From positions 1-37,664 of the forward strand of contig JANXUB010000190.1 of the NCBI GenBank assembly GCA_025352105.1: a stretch of 37,664 bases of DNA. Reading direction: 5' to 3'. The position numbers and the translations under genes were made by a program. Position 1 is the first letter of the stretch; every line of letters starts with the position of its first letter. The notes under the pieces were generated by a model. The model did no database searches, was not told the origin of the DNA, and worked only from the letters and a program-made list of their open reading frames with translations. Below are positions 1-10,200 of this stretch, piece after piece. The stretch comes from Burkholderiales bacterium. GTDB lineage: Bacteria; Pseudomonadota; Gammaproteobacteria; Burkholderiales; Casimicrobiaceae.

Positions 1-2
1 TG

Positions 3-128
3 ATCGAAAACGCTTTCCTTGGGCTCAAGGGCTGGCGAGGTGTCGCCACACGCTATGCAAAGAAAGCGTCTTCATTCCTCGCCATCGTGCAAATTCAATG
101 CGTTATGCTCTGGACTCATATCTTGTGA
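3..128 (+). pseudogene. C-terminal end of an IS5-family (IS427-like) transposase, cut by window edge
   Basis: The frame opening at base 3 reads 41 codons to a TGA at 126-128. It contains ENAFLGLKGWRG followed by ATRYAKKASSFLAIVQ and ends MLWTHIL. This is the typical end of DDE transposases of the IS5/IS427 type, where the ENAF-K-WR segment carries the last catalytic glutamate. Whether the gene is intact upstream cannot be seen. No terminal inverted repeat could be assigned between the stop and the next gene. Confidence 0.7.
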
Positions 129-171
129 CGACAGCGCCTAGGGACAATGTCCGCTACCCGAACGACGGTCG

Positions 172-1065
172 CTAATGCCCGTGCCCGGCTTCCAGCAACG
201 AATGCGTGAGGAGCACCGTGCCCACACCGAGCCCAATCATGAACATCTGCTGAAAGGTGTCCTTGATTGAAAACTGGCGATGCAGCGTGGGGATCAAATC
301 GGCGACGGCCACATACAGCATCGACGCTGCGGCGAACGCGAGGACAGGCGTCACGTAGGCCTGAGCGTGTTCCAACGCAAAGTACGCCACCACACCGCCG
401 ACGACCATCGCCAGGCTCGAAATCATGTTGTAGATGAAGGCCTTTTTACGCGTGTAACCCGAGTGCAGCAGCACAAAGAAATCGCTCACTTCCTGCGGCA
501 CTTCATGCGCAATGATGGCCAGAGACGTCACCACGCCCAGGTTGAAATCCGCCAAAAACGCAGCGGCAATCACGACGCCATCGGTCGCGTTATGCAGTGA
601 ATCGCCGATCAACACCATCAACCCGGAGCGCCCGCCGTCGTGGCTATGATGATGGCCTTGATGGGCGTGACCGTGCTGTTTTTCCCCGGCAGCATGAGGC
701 GTCAGATCACCATGTGAATGTCGCCAGATGACAAGCTTTTCGAGGAAAAAGAAGAAAAGAATTCCGGCCAGAACCCAGCCCATGAGCGACGCAGGCTGTA
801 CGCCTTCCGACAACGCATGCGGCAGGATGTCCAGAAACACCACCGCAAGCATCGCCCCCACAGCAAACGCCACCCAACGCTCAACCGACGAGAGCTTCGC
901 GTAAAGCGCAAAGGCCGCGACAGCAGCTGAGGCAAGACCGCCGAAAACGGCGGCTACGATGATGGCGAGAAGGGTCACGGGGGCCTGAGGCGTGAAATTG
1001 AAAAGGTTGAGACTTTTTTTTGCGATTGGACGACAAGCGCAATACTTTTCGCAACTCAATTGCAT
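172..1065 (-). CDS. ZIP-family divalent metal transporter
   Basis: Inner-membrane permease of the ZIP family, which moves Zn2+ or related divalent metals into the cytoplasm. About eight hydrophobic segments are visible in 297 aa. The signature segments are SLHNATDGV (TM4) and AHEVPQEVSDFF (TM5), whose His/Asp/Glu residues line the metal path in this family. Between them and the third segment lies a His-rich loop (HGHAHQGHHHSH), the usual cytosolic metal-binding loop. The ATG at 1065 gives a roughly 30-residue N-terminal lead with two cysteines and has no clear ribosome site, so the true start could lie slightly downstream. It stands alone between a transposase remnant and a divergent lipase gene. 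Specific metal unknown; other ZIP subtypes (ZupT, GufA) are possible. Confidence 0.88.
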   Translation of the reverse strand: MQLSCEKYCACRPIAKKSLNLFNFTPQAPVTLLAIIVAAVFGGLASAAVAAFALYAKLSSVERWVAFAVGAMLAVVFLDILPHALSEGVQPASLMGWVLAGILFFFFLEKLVIWRHSHGDLTPHAAGEKQHGHAHQGHHHSHDGGRSGLMVLIGDSLHNATDGVVIAAAFLADFNLGVVTSLAIIAHEVPQEVSDFFVLLHSGYTRKKAFIYNMISSLAMVVGGVVAYFALEHAQAYVTPVLAFAAASMLYVAVADLIPTLHRQFSIKDTFQQMFMIGLGVGTVLLTHSLLEAGHGH

Positions 1066-1175
1066 TTTAGCAAGATACAGCGAAGTCTCCCACGCGATTG
1101 GGTAGCTGTAAGCCCATTGCGAGTATCAGGCGAGCGTTGGACAATGCGTCCTGATGAGTGCCACCGGGGTTCGCC

Positions 1176-4061
1176 ATGTCCATTCTTCTCGATTCAACTC
1201 GGGTCAACGATGAAGAGTTGAAATCAATACGAGCCAAGCGCGACCCGGCCCTGCCGAAGCAGCTCGCAGGGTTGGCGCTTTCGGGTGGCGGCATTCGAAG
1301 CGCCACCTTCAGTCTGGGCGTCATTCAGGCGCTCTGCCATCACAAAAAACTGCGGCGCTTTGACTATTTGTCAACGGTATCAGGTGGCGGCTACATCGGC
1401 AGCTGGCTGTCGGCGTTGATCCATCGTCGTGCCGAAAACGACGTAGCGAAGGCCGAGGGCATCATTGCGTTCGAGCCACCGCCGATCCAGGCACGCGGCT
1501 TCGCGCCCAATCTCAATACATCGGCTACCGAAGATCCGGCGGTTCAGTGGCTGCGCCGCTACAGCAATTACCTCACGCCACGCGTCGGAATTCTGGGGGT
1601 TGACACGTGGACTGCGATTGCAACCTTCACCCGCAATCTGACGCTCAACTGGCTGGTGCTGATGCCACTTTTGATCGCGTTTATTTTGCTGACGGCAGCG
1701 GTTCTGCCGCTTGCCAATTGGCTGCATGGATTCGGTCGAACGACGCTATTGGTGGCCGCTGTCAGCGCGCTGCTTTTCGTGGCCGTTTCAATCGGGTGGG
1801 GCATCGATCAGCCGCGCGTGAGCGTCGTCGGCAATGCAGTCCGTTCCACGGGTTTTGTCATGTTGGGAGCGGGAGCGGGCACGCTCATGACTGCGTCGCT
1901 GGGCGCATTGGCCATCGGTGCGCCGCCGACGGCGGTCATGGCGACGCCACCGTGGCTAACCACACTCTTGACTCGTTTCACTGGCTCGGCAGTGAGTGAC
2001 ACGACGGCGGCTCTCTGGCATTGGGGCATCATCGCCGCGTTAGTCAACACCGCTGCATGGACGCTCGCCGCCGCGATTCGACTGCTGCTGCGCAAAGATC
2101 GCGACAACGCTGCGCCGGTCACGCCAGACTTCGACGCCGGCGCGGGGATGACCCAAAAGCTAGCGGAGTGGGTCGCACCCATGTTGGCGTCAGGCGCGCT
2201 CGCGGGCGTGCTGTTGAAACTATGGTCCGATGCGCGGTTGCGCTGGAAAAGCGAGTGGGCATGGAGCGACTTTGCAAGCGCTTCGTTTGACGCCGTCGTC
2301 GGAACGCCTGTGATGTTGCTGATTTTGTCGCACGCGGTGCTGCTGTTTATCGGTCTGGCCAAGCGACGCATGTCGGAGACTGATCGCGAATGGCTGGGAC
2401 GACTGGGCGCAATTTTGTTTCTGCTTGGCATCGGCTGGCTGTTGATTTTTGCCATGTTGTGGCTCGGTGCGGTGGCCATTCCGCTGGCTTACGGAATCTA
2501 CGCGTGGCTTGCGAGTATCGGTGCCGGTGCATGGCTGTTGCAGTCCCTGGGTGCCATCTTTCTCGGAAAGAGCGCGCTGACCGGTGGGAGCTCCAGTAGC
2601 GGCAGTACTGGAGGCAAGCCGAAGCTCGACTCATTGCTGTCGGTCGCGCCGTACATATTTGTAGCTGGGCTGGTCGCCGTGGTGGGCTACGTCATGTTCG
2701 GCGCATTGCAGGCGTACTACGGCCCAGAACCCGTCGCTCCACCTGACGGCCCGACGCCGCGATACTACGGTTCAGAACTGCGCGCGGCCACCGGCGTTGC
2801 GCTCAGTGTTTTTGAGCGCGCTGGTGTGGATGGTTTGATGATTTGGGCTTTGGCTGCAGCCACGGTCTGCGCGCTGATGTCGTGGCGGGTCGACATCAAT
2901 CTTTTTTCATACAACCGGTTTTACGGCAACCGCCTCGCCCGTGCCTATCTTGGCGCAGCGCGTGATCGCGTCTCGCCACCCGCAGACGAGCGACAGGCGC
3001 ACCCTTTTACCGATCTCGACCCGGACGACGATTTGTGTCTGTCGGCGCTGGCGACCCATGACCCGATCACACACCTGCCAACCGGCGTGCAGCGCCCTTT
3101 TCATCTCATCAACACGGCACTGAACCTGACCGGCTCGCCGGAGCTTGCCTGGCAGTCGCGCAAATCGGCCTCGTTTACGTTTTCACCGCTGCATTGCGGC
3201 TACGCGTTTCCGGTGGCGTCCAGGCGGGACGGCATCGAGCCCGTCGCCGCCGTTGAGGGCTATCGACGCAGCTATGAATACGGCGTGATGGGGCGCAGCA
3301 AGCCGCTCGAACCCAATGATCGCGTCGACAATCTGGGCACCACGTTCGCGATGGCGTTTCCAACGTCGGGCGCGGCGGCCAGTCCGAATATGGGCTTCCA
3401 TTCGACCCCCTCAATGGCGCTCCTGCTGACGCTGTTTAACGTGCGCCTCGGACGCTGGTTCGGCAACACTCGCGACGCCAAAGCCTCACAGAAGCGCACG
3501 CCAAGCTTTTCGCTGCGAGCGCTGCTGAGCGAGCTTTTGGGCAAGGCCAATTTCACACAACCGTGGCTGTACTTAAGCGACGGCGGGCATTTTGAAAACC
3601 TCGGCATTTATGAGCTGGTTCGCCGCCGGGTGCCGCTCATCGTGGTGATCGATGCCGCGCAGGATGCCGCGTTTCGTTGTGTCGATTTGGCGAACGCGAT
3701 GCGACTCGTACGCACTGATTTCGGCGTCGAGATTACCTTGACCAATTCGCTCGAGCTGCTGAGGCCTGACGAGAGCACGCGCTTGAGCCAACGCGGCTAC
3801 GTATTTGGCAAAGTCGCCTATCCGGCAACCGAGAGCACGAGCGCTTCACTCGGGCGCATCATCTACATCAAACCGGCTCTGCTCAAGGGGATGCCCGAGG
3901 ACGTCGGCGAATACGCGGCGCGTGGCTCGGGATTTCCACAGGAAACGACGAGCGATCAGTGGTTCTCTGAGGCGCAGTTTGAAAGTTACCGGCGGCTCGG
4001 CGAGTTTATTGGTGAGGCGCTATGCAAAGACGCGCACTTCGAAATCGAAATGATGCGATGA
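1176..4061 (+). CDS. Large polytopic membrane protein with a split patatin-like phospholipase domain
   Basis: Predicted serine lipid acyl hydrolase. Near the N-terminus is the patatin oxyanion loop (LSGGGIRSATFSLG) and the nucleophile motif (STVSGGGYIG, Ser about residue 69). The catalytic Asp of the second patatin motif (LSDGGHFENLGIYEL) appears only about residue 802. Some 700 residues separate the dyad, including roughly nine to eleven hydrophobic segments (nt about 1640-2900) and a Ser/Gly-rich linker (near nt 2585-2610). The catalytic halves probably meet on one face of the membrane with a transmembrane domain inserted between them. I chose the ATG at 1176 because GGGG lies 6 nt upstream; an in-frame GTG at 1158 has no such site. 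It converges with the modA-like gene (9-bp gap). Substrate unknown; family call firm, activity inferred. Confidence 0.85.
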   Translation: MSILLDSTRVNDEELKSIRAKRDPALPKQLAGLALSGGGIRSATFSLGVIQALCHHKKLRRFDYLSTVSGGGYIGSWLSALIHRRAENDVAKAEGIIAFEPPPIQARGFAPNLNTSATEDPAVQWLRRYSNYLTPRVGILGVDTWTAIATFTRNLTLNWLVLMPLLIAFILLTAAVLPLANWLHGFGRTTLLVAAVSALLFVAVSIGWGIDQPRVSVVGNAVRSTGFVMLGAGAGTLMTASLGALAIGAPPTAVMATPPWLTTLLTRFTGSAVSDTTAALWHWGIIAALVNTAAWTLAAAIRLLLRKDRDNAAPVTPDFDAGAGMTQKLAEWVAPMLASGALAGVLLKLWSDARLRWKSEWAWSDFASASFDAVVGTPVMLLILSHAVLLFIGLAKRRMSETDREWLGRLGAILFLLGIGWLLIFAMLWLGAVAIPLAYGIYAWLASIGAGAWLLQSLGAIFLGKSALTGGSSSSGSTGGKPKLDSLLSVAPYIFVAGLVAVVGYVMFGALQAYYGPEPVAPPDGPTPRYYGSELRAATGVALSVFERAGVDGLMIWALAAATVCALMSWRVDINLFSYNRFYGNRLARAYLGAARDRVSPPADERQAHPFTDLDPDDDLCLSALATHDPITHLPTGVQRPFHLINTALNLTGSPELAWQSRKSASFTFSPLHCGYAFPVASRRDGIEPVAAVEGYRRSYEYGVMGRSKPLEPNDRVDNLGTTFAMAFPTSGAAASPNMGFHSTPSMALLLTLFNVRLGRWFGNTRDAKASQKRTPSFSLRALLSELLGKANFTQPWLYLSDGGHFENLGIYELVRRRVPLIVVIDAAQDAAFRCVDLANAMRLVRTDFGVEITLTNSLELLRPDESTRLSQRGYVFGKVAYPATESTSASLGRIIYIKPALLKGMPEDVGEYAARGSGFPQETTSDQWFSEAQFESYRRLGEFIGEALCKDAHFEIEMMR

Positions 4062-4070
4062 CGTTTTGGA

Positions 4071-4838
4071 CTACGGCCCCTGCACCGACTGCAATCCGAG
4101 ACTGCGCATGACGCTTATCGCGCCTGAGCCCGCCAGCGATTCGAGCAGCGCCCGTGCAGCCACAGCGTCTCTTGCGCCCGCGCTAAGCCCACCCGCATAC
4201 ACCGTGTAATTCTGAATCTCCGCAGGAATCGGCCCCACCAGCGTGGCACCGGGCACGGCGAGGATTTCGCTGATTTGATGGATCGCGATGTCAGCTTGAT
4301 CGTTCACCACGCGTTGCGCCACGAGGCCGCCGGGGACCAATACCGCCTTCGCTTTGATACGATCCGCGATGCCCATTTTCTCGAACAATTGCGTGAGATA
4401 AATGCCGCTGGAGCCGCCCGCAGCCGGGTCGATATAGGCGACAGCGCGTGCGGCCAGCAGCGCGCTTTGAAACGCCGCAACCGTCGAGATGTCGGGAAGC
4501 GCAGCGCCTTTTTTCACGGCAACGCCAATGGCCACGCGGGCGAGCGATTGGGTCGAACCTTCGACCACTTTGCCCGTCTTCGTCAGCTCGGCTAAAGCGC
4601 CGGGCGTGAGGACGACGAGATCGAACGCCTCGCCCCCGGAAATGCGTTTGGCTAACGCGCCCGCGGTGTCGTTTTCGACGGTGACTTTGTGTCCGGTTTG
4701 CTTTTCGAACTCGGGGAGGATCGCCGTGATGACGGGCTTGAATGCGCCAGCCGTCAGCACTTTTATTTCAGCGGCCGATGCCCCGAGACCGACAAATAGA
4801 GCGCAGCTTGCGAGGGTCGCAAAAAGTGTTTTCTTCAT
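4071..4838 (-). CDS. ModA-like periplasmic substrate-binding protein
   Basis: 255 aa with a clear signal peptide (MKKTLFATLASCALFVGLGA, cleavage near ASA/AEI), so periplasmic. The mature part begins IKVLTAGAFKPVITAI and contains FDLVVLTPGALAEL and YIDPAAGGSSGIYL, the pattern of ModA/extracellular solute-binding proteins for molybdate-like oxyanions. Length fits the family. No ModB permease or ModC ATPase gene is adjacent, so it is an orphan binding protein; it may serve a transporter elsewhere or bind another ligand. The TPR membrane-protein gene lies 238 bp upstream on the same strand, so co-transcription is possible but not evident. Ligand assignment is inference. Confidence 0.8.
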   Translation of the reverse strand: MKKTLFATLASCALFVGLGASAAEIKVLTAGAFKPVITAILPEFEKQTGHKVTVENDTAGALAKRISGGEAFDLVVLTPGALAELTKTGKVVEGSTQSLARVAIGVAVKKGAALPDISTVAAFQSALLAARAVAYIDPAAGGSSGIYLTQLFEKMGIADRIKAKAVLVPGGLVAQRVVNDQADIAIHQISEILAVPGATLVGPIPAEIQNYTVYAGGLSAGARDAVAARALLESLAGSGAISVMRSLGLQSVQGP

Positions 4839-5076
4839 GGCTGGCTTTCGTGACGAATGAATTTACGTTGCATGCTATCGCGGCGATCTGGCGGCAACAG
4901 CTTTTGACTAAAGACGCTCTTTTATATGGGCTGGAAGGCGATTAGTGCAAATATCAATATTTAGTAAAAACGCCCGGTAGCCCTAGCAAATAGGGGGCTG
5001 AGCAAAAAAGCTGTAAGGCGCGGCGTTTGCAATTGCATCCACAAATCGCGACCGCAAAATGTGAACCGCAACCGAC

Positions 5077-7047
5077 TTACCTAAGCTGCGCCTCAACTTG
5101 CTGAAACAGCGTGTTCGTCGGCTCAATAGCGAGCGCTTTGCTGATATTGGTGCGGGCTTCAGGAAGGCGCTTGTCTTCGGCATAAGCACGCGCAAGGCCG
5201 AAGTAGGCGCTGGCGGACGCGCCGCGCTTCAGCGATTCATCGAATGCCGCAATTGCCTCGCTACGCCTGCCTTTGGCGAGCAACGCCAAGCCCAGCGTGT
5301 TGCGCACCTGCCAATCCTGCGCAAACGCGGCCGCAGCAAACTGGGCGTCGGCAATCGCTTCGTCCGTGCGCCCGGTCTGCAAGAAAATCAAGGCGCGCTG
5401 TCGCCGAACAGCGGCGATTTCCTGCGCCCCTGGAGACAGCGTCAACGCCTCTTCTAGCGACGCCAAAGCGCTTTTCACATCGCCCAATGCGAGCAACGCC
5501 GTGCCACGATTGAGCGACAGCGACGCGCTGCGCTGACCACGGGCAATGGCCGCATCAAATGCGCTGATGGCTTCGCGTTCACGCCCGCGTGCAAGCAGCA
5601 CGGTGCCGGAGTTCAGCAGCCCTTCGCCCGCGTCCCCAAAGACCGTCGAGCGTTGGTAGTCACGAATCGCGCGACTGTCGTTGCCCGAGAGTTGATAGGC
5701 CTGCCCGCGATTGAGATACGAACGTGATTTACCGACCTCCAGCTCGGGAGGCAGCTTGCGCACGGCATCATCCCAAACCGAGAGCTCGGTACGGAACGAC
5801 GCAACGCGATCCGTGGTTTGCCAAAGCATGATGAGACCGGCTGCAGCCGCACAGCCTAGGATCGCCGTGCTCGAAAATCGCCCCGCAAGTTGCCGAATGA
5901 CGAGAAAAATAATGCCCGGAACGGCAATCGCCCACAGGTAGCTCCGATACAGCACAAACGGATCCTGAATCCACACTGTCGAAAACTCTGTAACAAACAG
6001 AATCGCAGGAACGAACAGACAAAACCCGAGCAGCGCGCGACCATCACGGTAGCGCAGCATCAGCGTCACGCTGCCCACCAAAAGCGCCACGTAACCGGCC
6101 ACACCCAACACGTGCGGCACACTCAAAATCTGAGTCGGAAACGGCGGACGCACATCAATCGACATCATCTGCGTCGACGGCAGAAACCAGCGGCAGCCAT
6201 ACTCAAAAAACAGCCACATCTGGTTGATGATGGACAGCGGGTAAATCTGGCCTTCGATGTCAGGCGCGACCGCTGCAAGCTGTTTGACATACGCCTTCGA
6301 AACATCGTCAAACACCTGCCCAACGATGCTGCCGTAGCGGGAGAACAACACCCAGCTCGAGGCCGCCGCGAAGATAAAGCCAATCAGACCAAGCAGCGTT
6401 AATTGTTTGGCCGAAGGACGGCGCACCAGCACGATCAGCGCCACGGCGACGGCAGGCAGCGCGAGCGCGTATTCCTTCGACAACATCGCAGCGACATAAG
6501 CCAAGATGGCGGCCAACCAAAAGACAGGGCTGCGCGCTTCGAGTGCCCGTAGCACGCACCACAAAGCGATCACGCTAAAGAGCGTCGCCATGACGATGGA
6601 GCGCTGCGTCAGGTAGGCAACCGCGTAGACCGCCGTTGGGTTGATTGCGTACCAGGCCACACCAATCAGCAGCGCCCAGCGCGACATGCGCGCACGCTCC
6701 CCGATTACGCCCTCGGGCAATGCAAGGCTCACGAGCAGGCGACGATAAAAAATGTAGAGCATTGCCACCACTGACACGTGCAGCAGCACGTTAACAAGCC
6801 GTTGCAACCACCATGCGTCGCCCGCGACTTTGTTGATCCAGACAATCGTGTTGTACGACAGCAACCGCGGCTTGAGCGCGAAAAGATTGCCGTATTCCGC
6901 GAACAATTGCCCGCTCGAAATGATGGCGTCGTCAAATACCAGCGCGTTGCCAAGCGACGGCAAATAAAGGAGCCCAGTCACCACAAAAAGGGCAAAAAGG
7001 CTCAGATTCAGAGGCGTCCGCAGCGACGCAACAGAGAAGGACTTCAA
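5077..7047 (-). CDS. Polytopic membrane protein with C-terminal TPR repeats (TMTC/GT-C-like)
   Basis: The N-terminal half has about ten membrane segments and the first-loop sequence LPSLGNALVFDDAI. With RLLSYNTIVWINK and LQRLVNVLLHVSV, this is the layout of bacterial relatives of TMTC/O-mannosyltransferase-like GT-C proteins, where an acidic pair in the first loop is catalytic. The C-terminal third (nt about 5080-5750) is TPR, e.g. YLNRGQAYQLSGNDSRAIRDY. The open frame runs back to 7341, but that extension is Arg/Ser-rich, overlaps the opposite-strand gene and looks non-coding. Homology-like sequence begins around nt 7040, where only TTG codons (7047 or 7059) are available and no ribosome site is seen. 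Start uncertain. A glycosyltransferase role is possible but not shown. Confidence 0.72.
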   Translation of the reverse strand: MKSFSVASLRTPLNLSLFALFVVTGLLYLPSLGNALVFDDAIISSGQLFAEYGNLFALKPRLLSYNTIVWINKVAGDAWWLQRLVNVLLHVSVVAMLYIFYRRLLVSLALPEGVIGERARMSRWALLIGVAWYAINPTAVYAVAYLTQRSIVMATLFSVIALWCVLRALEARSPVFWLAAILAYVAAMLSKEYALALPAVAVALIVLVRRPSAKQLTLLGLIGFIFAAASSWVLFSRYGSIVGQVFDDVSKAYVKQLAAVAPDIEGQIYPLSIINQMWLFFEYGCRWFLPSTQMMSIDVRPPFPTQILSVPHVLGVAGYVALLVGSVTLMLRYRDGRALLGFCLFVPAILFVTEFSTVWIQDPFVLYRSYLWAIAVPGIIFLVIRQLAGRFSSTAILGCAAAAGLIMLWQTTDRVASFRTELSVWDDAVRKLPPELEVGKSRSYLNRGQAYQLSGNDSRAIRDYQRSTVFGDAGEGLLNSGTVLLARGREREAISAFDAAIARGQRSASLSLNRGTALLALGDVKSALASLEEALTLSPGAQEIAAVRRQRALIFLQTGRTDEAIADAQFAAAAFAQDWQVRNTLGLALLAKGRRSEAIAAFDESLKRGASASAYFGLARAYAEDKRLPEARTNISKALAIEPTNTLFQQVEAQLR

Positions 7048-7204
7048 ATGGAAGGGCAACGAATTTGGATAACCGGGGATGTTAGCGTGCGCACGGGGTC
7101 GGCTTGCTGCGCTGCGGCAGGTTGGGCGGCGGCTAAAACACCCCAACCGCACCCCAACAACACCCGTGCCCGCCGCCCACGCCACCCCGCTAAACTCCCC
7201 CGCG

Positions 7205-10200
7205 ATGACCATCGACGAATTTATTGCCTGGGGCAGCAAGGCCACCGGCAGCGAGCGAGCCAACGCGCAGACCTTCACGCGCGAGCTCTGCATCGCGCTT
7301 GACCTGCCGCCGCCGAATCCCGCCTCGGACGACAACGCCAATAACGACTACGTGTTTGAGCGCAGTGTCGTGTTTCAGCACGGCGACGGCACCAGCACCA
7401 CCAAGTTCATCGACTGTTACCGGCAAGGCGCGTTCGTCCTCGAAAACAAAAAGGTGCGCGCTGACGTCAAAAGCAAAAGCTTCGACGACGCCATGCTTCG
7501 CGCTCACGCGCAGGCCCTCGCCTACGTGCGCAACCTGCCCGCAGGCGAAGGCCGTCCACCGTTCGTAGTGATCGTCGACGTCGGCAACGTGATCGAACTG
7601 TATTCAGAATTCAGCCAAACCGGCGGCGCGTACATCCCCTTTCCTGATCCGCGCAGCTACCGGATTCCGCTCGCCGCGCTGGCCGATCCTGACATCCGTG
7701 CGCGCCTGCGTGCGGTGTGGCTGGAGCCGCTATCGCTTGACCCGTCGCGCGCGTCGGCACGCGTTACGCGCGAGGTGTCTGAAAAGCTCGCCATCGTAGC
7801 CAAATCGTTGGAGGCTGCGGGTCACAGCTCGGAGGCCGTTGCTGGATTTTTGACGCGCTGCCTGTTCTCGATGTTTGCCGAGGACGTGGAATTGCTACCG
7901 AAAGGCAGCTTCAAGGGTCTACTCGCCAAGCATCGCGCCAACCCGCCGGTGCTCGCGCGCATGCTGGAGGCGCTGTGGCGCGAGATGGACGTCGGCGGCT
8001 TCTCGGTCGCGCTGGAAGCAGACATCCTCAAGTTCAACGGCAAACTGTTCAAAACCCCCACCGCGCTGCCGCTCACGCAGGCCAACATCGACACCCTGCT
8101 CGCCGCCGCGCGGGCCGACTGGCGCGACGTGGAGCCCGCGATTTTCGGCACGCTGCTGGAGCAGGCGCTGGGCGACCATGAGCGCCACGCGTTCGGCGCG
8201 CATTACACGCCGCGCTCGCATGTCGAGCGGCTGGTGCTGCCCACCGTCATCACGCCGCTGCGCGAGGATTGGGCCAACGTGCAGGCGGCCGCCGTGCTGC
8301 TCGCCAACGACCACAAGCTCGACGATGCGATCAAACTGGTGCGCGATTTTTTTCGAAAACTCTGCACCACCACCGTCCTTGATCCGGCGTGTGGCAGCGG
8401 CAACTTTCTCTACGTCACGTTGGAGCACTTGAAGCGCCTCGAAGGCGAAGTGCTGATTCAGCTTGATGCGCTCGGTGTCACGCAAACAGGCTTTGAAACC
8501 GACGGCCTGACCGTCGACCCACATCAACTGCTCGGCATCGAGGTCAACCCGCGTGCAGCGGCCATTGCCGAGGCCGTGCTGTGGATTGGCTATCTGCAAT
8601 GGCACTTCCGCACCCGCAGCAACGCCGCCCCGCCGCAGCCCGTGCTGCGCGACTTCAAAAACATCGAATGTCGCGACGCCGTGCTGACGTGGGACCGCAT
8701 GGAATACGAGCTGGACGCGAAAGGCGTCCCAGTCACGCGCTGGGACGGTCGCACTTTTAAGTCTCATCCGGTCACCGGCAAACAGGTGCCGGATGAGGCA
8801 GCGCAAGTTGCCAAAGAGCGCTACTTCAACGCCCGCCAGGCCACATGGCCAGACGCTGATTTCATCACGGGCAACCCACCGTTCATTGGTGCAAAGGCGA
8901 TGCGGTTGGCACTGGGCGACGGCTATGTCGAAGCGCTACGCGGCGCATGGCCGGCGGTGCCGGAGAGCGCGGACTTCGTCATGTTCTGGTGGGAGCACGC
9001 GGCGCGCGCCGTGCGCAGCGGCAAGGCCCGCCGCTTCGGCTTCATCACCACCAACAGCCTGCGGCAAACGTTTAACCGGCGGGTGGTGGAGATGCATTTG
9101 CATCCGAAGACGGGGAGCAACGCAATGCCCCCCTCCCCCTCGGTGGGGGAGGCGGTAACACACTTGTCGCCTCTGGCTCTGGGGGAGAGGGGGACCGTGG
9201 CGCTCAATGACAAGGTTGCTCTCCAGGTCGCCAGCCCCCTCTCCCCAACCCTCTCCCACAAGGGGAGAGGGGGTCAAACCGCGCTGACTTACCCGCCGCT
9301 GCGTCTCGCCTTCGCCATCCCCGATCATCCGTGGGTGGACAGCGCGGACGGTGCCGCCGTGCGCATCGCCATGACCGTCGGTACCCTTGCCCAAGAGGAC
9401 AACGACGAACCCAGCAGCCTGCAAACCGTCACCGCCGAATCGCCCGGCGCGGACGGCGAAGTCAACGTCACGCTGGCCGAACAGCAGGGCGAGATTCATG
9501 CGGATTTGACGGTGGGCGCGAACATCAGCTCCGCGCAATCTTTGCACGCCAACGCCAGCCTTAGCAATCGCGGCGTGCAGCTCTTCGGCGCAGGCTTCAT
9601 AGTCACCGAAGCCGAAGCCACCGCCCTGCTCGTCTCGGTTCTACCCCCTCTCCCGCGCGCGGGAGAGGGTTGGGGTGAGGGTGCTCGCGAACACAAAACC
9701 AAACCTGTGATCCGCGAGTACCGAAACGGTCGCGATCTAACCGACACGCCGCGCAACGTAAAAGTCATCGACCTCTTCGGACTCAACGCAGACGAAGTAC
9801 GGAAAATTTATCCGGCGATTTATCAGCACGTCCTCCAACGCGTGAAGCCCGAACGAGATCAGAACGCACGCGCCAGTCGTCGCAACAACTGGTGGCTTTT
9901 CGGAGAGACGAATCCGAAACTGCGTGACCAGCTTCGTGGCCTCCCCCGCTACATCGCCACCGTCGAAACCGCCAAACACCGCACGTTTCAATTCCTCGAC
10001 GCCAGCATTCTTCCGGACAACAAACTCATCGCCATCGCGCTCAGCGACGCGTTTTCGCTCGGCGTGTTGTCGAGCAGCGCGCACGTTCGTTGGGCGCTGG
10101 CAGCGGGCAGCACGCTTGAGGATCGCCCGGTTTACGTCAAGACAACTTGCTTCGAAACCTTCCCCTTCCCTACCCCCGAAACCGGCCTCACGCCCGCGCT

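Noticed and set aside
1808..2479. 223-codon minus-strand frame
   Set aside because: Lies fully inside the patatin-like gene; the forward frame has membrane segments and catalytic motifs.
7048..7341. N-terminal extension of the TPR membrane protein
   Set aside because: Arg/Ser/Ala-rich, not family-like, and overlaps the start of the divergent restriction-modification gene.
7919..8806. 295-codon open frame on the minus strand within the MmeI-like gene
   Set aside because: Antisense shadow of a GC-rich gene; composition and lack of motifs do not support it, while the plus strand shows clear enzyme motifs.
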